From JBGOUJ01 sp041477005 (GTDB taxonomy: Bacteria > Acidobacteriota > Terriglobia > Bryobacterales > JACQDG01), in contig JBGOUJ010000013.1 of assembly GCA_041477005.1 (NCBI GenBank), positions 1 through 32,409 of the forward strand: a stretch of 32,409 nucleotides of DNA, read 5' to 3'. This document shows, piece by piece, positions 31,406-32,409 of the stretch. Both the position numbers and the translations under genes were made by a program. Within the stretch, counting starts at the first letter, position 1; every line of letters starts with the position of its first letter. Below the pieces are notes generated by a model that was given only the letters and a program-made list of their open reading frames with translations, had not been told where the DNA came from and did not search any database.

Positions 31406-32409
31406 ATGCGGAGCGCGATTGGAGCAACGATCGACGACGACGAACGGCCAAGGCTGAGCACGCACCAGAAAGCGCTCAAGATCAATCTCGACTCTGTCCG
31501 CTACGGCACTTTCGCCGAGATCGGCGCCGGGCAGGAGGTCGCGCGCTGGTTCTTCAAGGTCGGCGCCGCGGCCGGCTCAATCTCCAAGTCCATTTCCGCC
31601 TACGACATGGCCGTCAGTGACGCGATCTACGGCCGCTGCAAGCGCTACGTCTCGCGCGAACGCTTGCAGAGCATGCTCGACTACGAGCACAGCCTCAACC
31701 TCGAACGGCTGCGGTCGTCGCGCGGCGACAGCACCGCGTTCTTCGCGTTCGCCGACACCGTGGCCGCCCGCAACTATCAAGGCACCAACGAGTGCCACGG
31801 CTGGATGGGCGTGAAATACCAAGCTCACCCACGGGACGAAGACAGCCAGGTCTTTATCCATGTCCGAATGCTCGACCAGGAAAACAGCCTCCAGCAGGAG
31901 GTGCTGGGCATCGTCGGAGTCAATCTGCTCTACGCCGCCTTTTTCCTGCATTACAAGCCGCAAATGATGCTCGAATCGCTGCTCGACAACCTCACCACCG
32001 AGCGCGTCGAGATCGACATGATCGAGTTCTCGGGCATCGAGTTCCGCCACGTCGACAGCCGCGTGATGAGCCTCAAGCTGGTGCAACTCGGCCTCAGCGG
32101 CGCCGCGATGTTCGGGCCGTCCGGCGAAGTGCTGCAACCATCGGAGGTCCTGCGCAAGCGGCCGATCCTGGTTGAACGGGGCAGCTTTCGTCCCGTCACC
32201 AAGGTCAACATCGACATGATCAAGAGCGCCCACGAGCGCTTCGCCGCCGAGCTGGAGGTCGAGGCGGACCAGGTCGTCGAGCTGATGGAGATCACGATGC
32301 GAAACCTGCTGGCGACAGGCAAGATCGACCTGAGCGACTTTCTGGCCCGCGCCGACGTCCTGGCAGCCGCCGGCAAGACGGTGCTGATCTCGGACTACTT
32401 CGAATACTA
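31406..32409 (+). CDS. Conserved cytoplasmic protein of unknown function (partial, runs off right edge)
   Basis: The first 334 codons are present without a stop. The product starts MRSAIGATIDDDERPRLSTH and has blocks such as INLDSVRYGTFAEIGAGQEV with ARWFFKVG, AISKSISAYDMAVSDAIYG-like segments and ERVEIDMIEFSGIEFRHVDS. From memory, similar proteins occur in acidobacteria and other phyla under misleading names such as TonB-dependent receptor or nicotinate-nucleotide adenylyltransferase; no signal peptide, beta-barrel pattern or nucleotidyltransferase motif is visible, so neither name is adopted. Nothing links it to flagella, and it may mark the end of the flagellar locus. Confidence 0.75.
   Translation, partial: MRSAIGATIDDDERPRLSTHQKALKINLDSVRYGTFAEIGAGQEVARWFFKVGAAAGSISKSISAYDMAVSDAIYGRCKRYVSRERLQSMLDYEHSLNLERLRSSRGDSTAFFAFADTVAARNYQGTNECHGWMGVKYQAHPRDEDSQVFIHVRMLDQENSLQQEVLGIVGVNLLYAAFFLHYKPQMMLESLLDNLTTERVEIDMIEFSGIEFRHVDSRVMSLKLVQLGLSGAAMFGPSGEVLQPSEVLRKRPILVERGSFRPVTKVNIDMIKSAHERFAAELEVEADQVVELMEITMRNLLATGKIDLSDFLARADVLAAAGKTVLISDYFEY

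Noticed and set aside
1..32409. CRISPR arrays, tRNA or rRNA genes, insertion sequences
   Set aside because: No regularly spaced repeats, no cloverleaf-like tRNA, no rRNA segments and no transposase were seen on reading through the window.

Overview
The window is almost entirely a flagellar gene locus from a GC-rich Gram-negative bacterium. FlgH and FlgI (L and P rings) imply an outer membrane. A 27-base dispersed repeat at 14386 and 17257, the gene order and the orphan gene at the right end suggest an acidobacterium of the Bryobacterales/Solibacter type. This assignment is by recollection, not by search.

Layout. At the left edge, the possible tail of fliF and then fliG run on the + strand and end at a hairpin terminator. 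A long minus-strand block follows, read from right to left: fliK, flgD, a short fliN (fliN2), fliO, fliP, fliQ, fliR, flhB, flhA, flhF, fliA (sigma-28) and a second fliN (fliN1). It encodes the export gate, hook-length control, part of the C-ring and the late sigma factor. Divergent from fliK is a tightly overlapped + operon: flgF, flgG, flgA, flgH, flgI, flgJ (rod-binding domain only) and an ADP-heptose synthase adenylyltransferase (rfaE2-like). An AT-richer, structured intergenic region leads into a FleQ-like sigma-54 activator. Then come flgE and fliJ (minus), fliM (plus), a TPR/GT9-type glycosyltransferase (minus), and a HAD-domain protein plus a methyltransferase-like protein (plus). The right part holds a small membrane ORF, flaF and a frameshifted flaG (minus), then motA-motB (plus), a lineage-specific hypothetical gene (minus) and the start of an unrelated conserved gene that runs off the window.

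How the genes fit together. The sigma-54 activator probably drives early and middle operons. Sigma-54-like boxes (GGC, then GC at the correct spacing) lie upstream of flhA, flgE and flaF, and less convincingly of fliM, flgF and fliK. FliA (sigma-28) would then switch on late genes; a sigma-28-like box precedes motA. The heptose-nucleotide enzyme fused into the rod/ring operon, together with a GT9-type glycosyltransferase, a HAD protein and a methyltransferase, suggests that flagellar proteins may be glycosylated. FliE, most of FliF, FliH, FliI, FlhG, flagellin, FliD, FliS, FlgK/L and chemotaxis genes are not seen here. No tRNA, rRNA, CRISPR array or insertion sequence was recognised.
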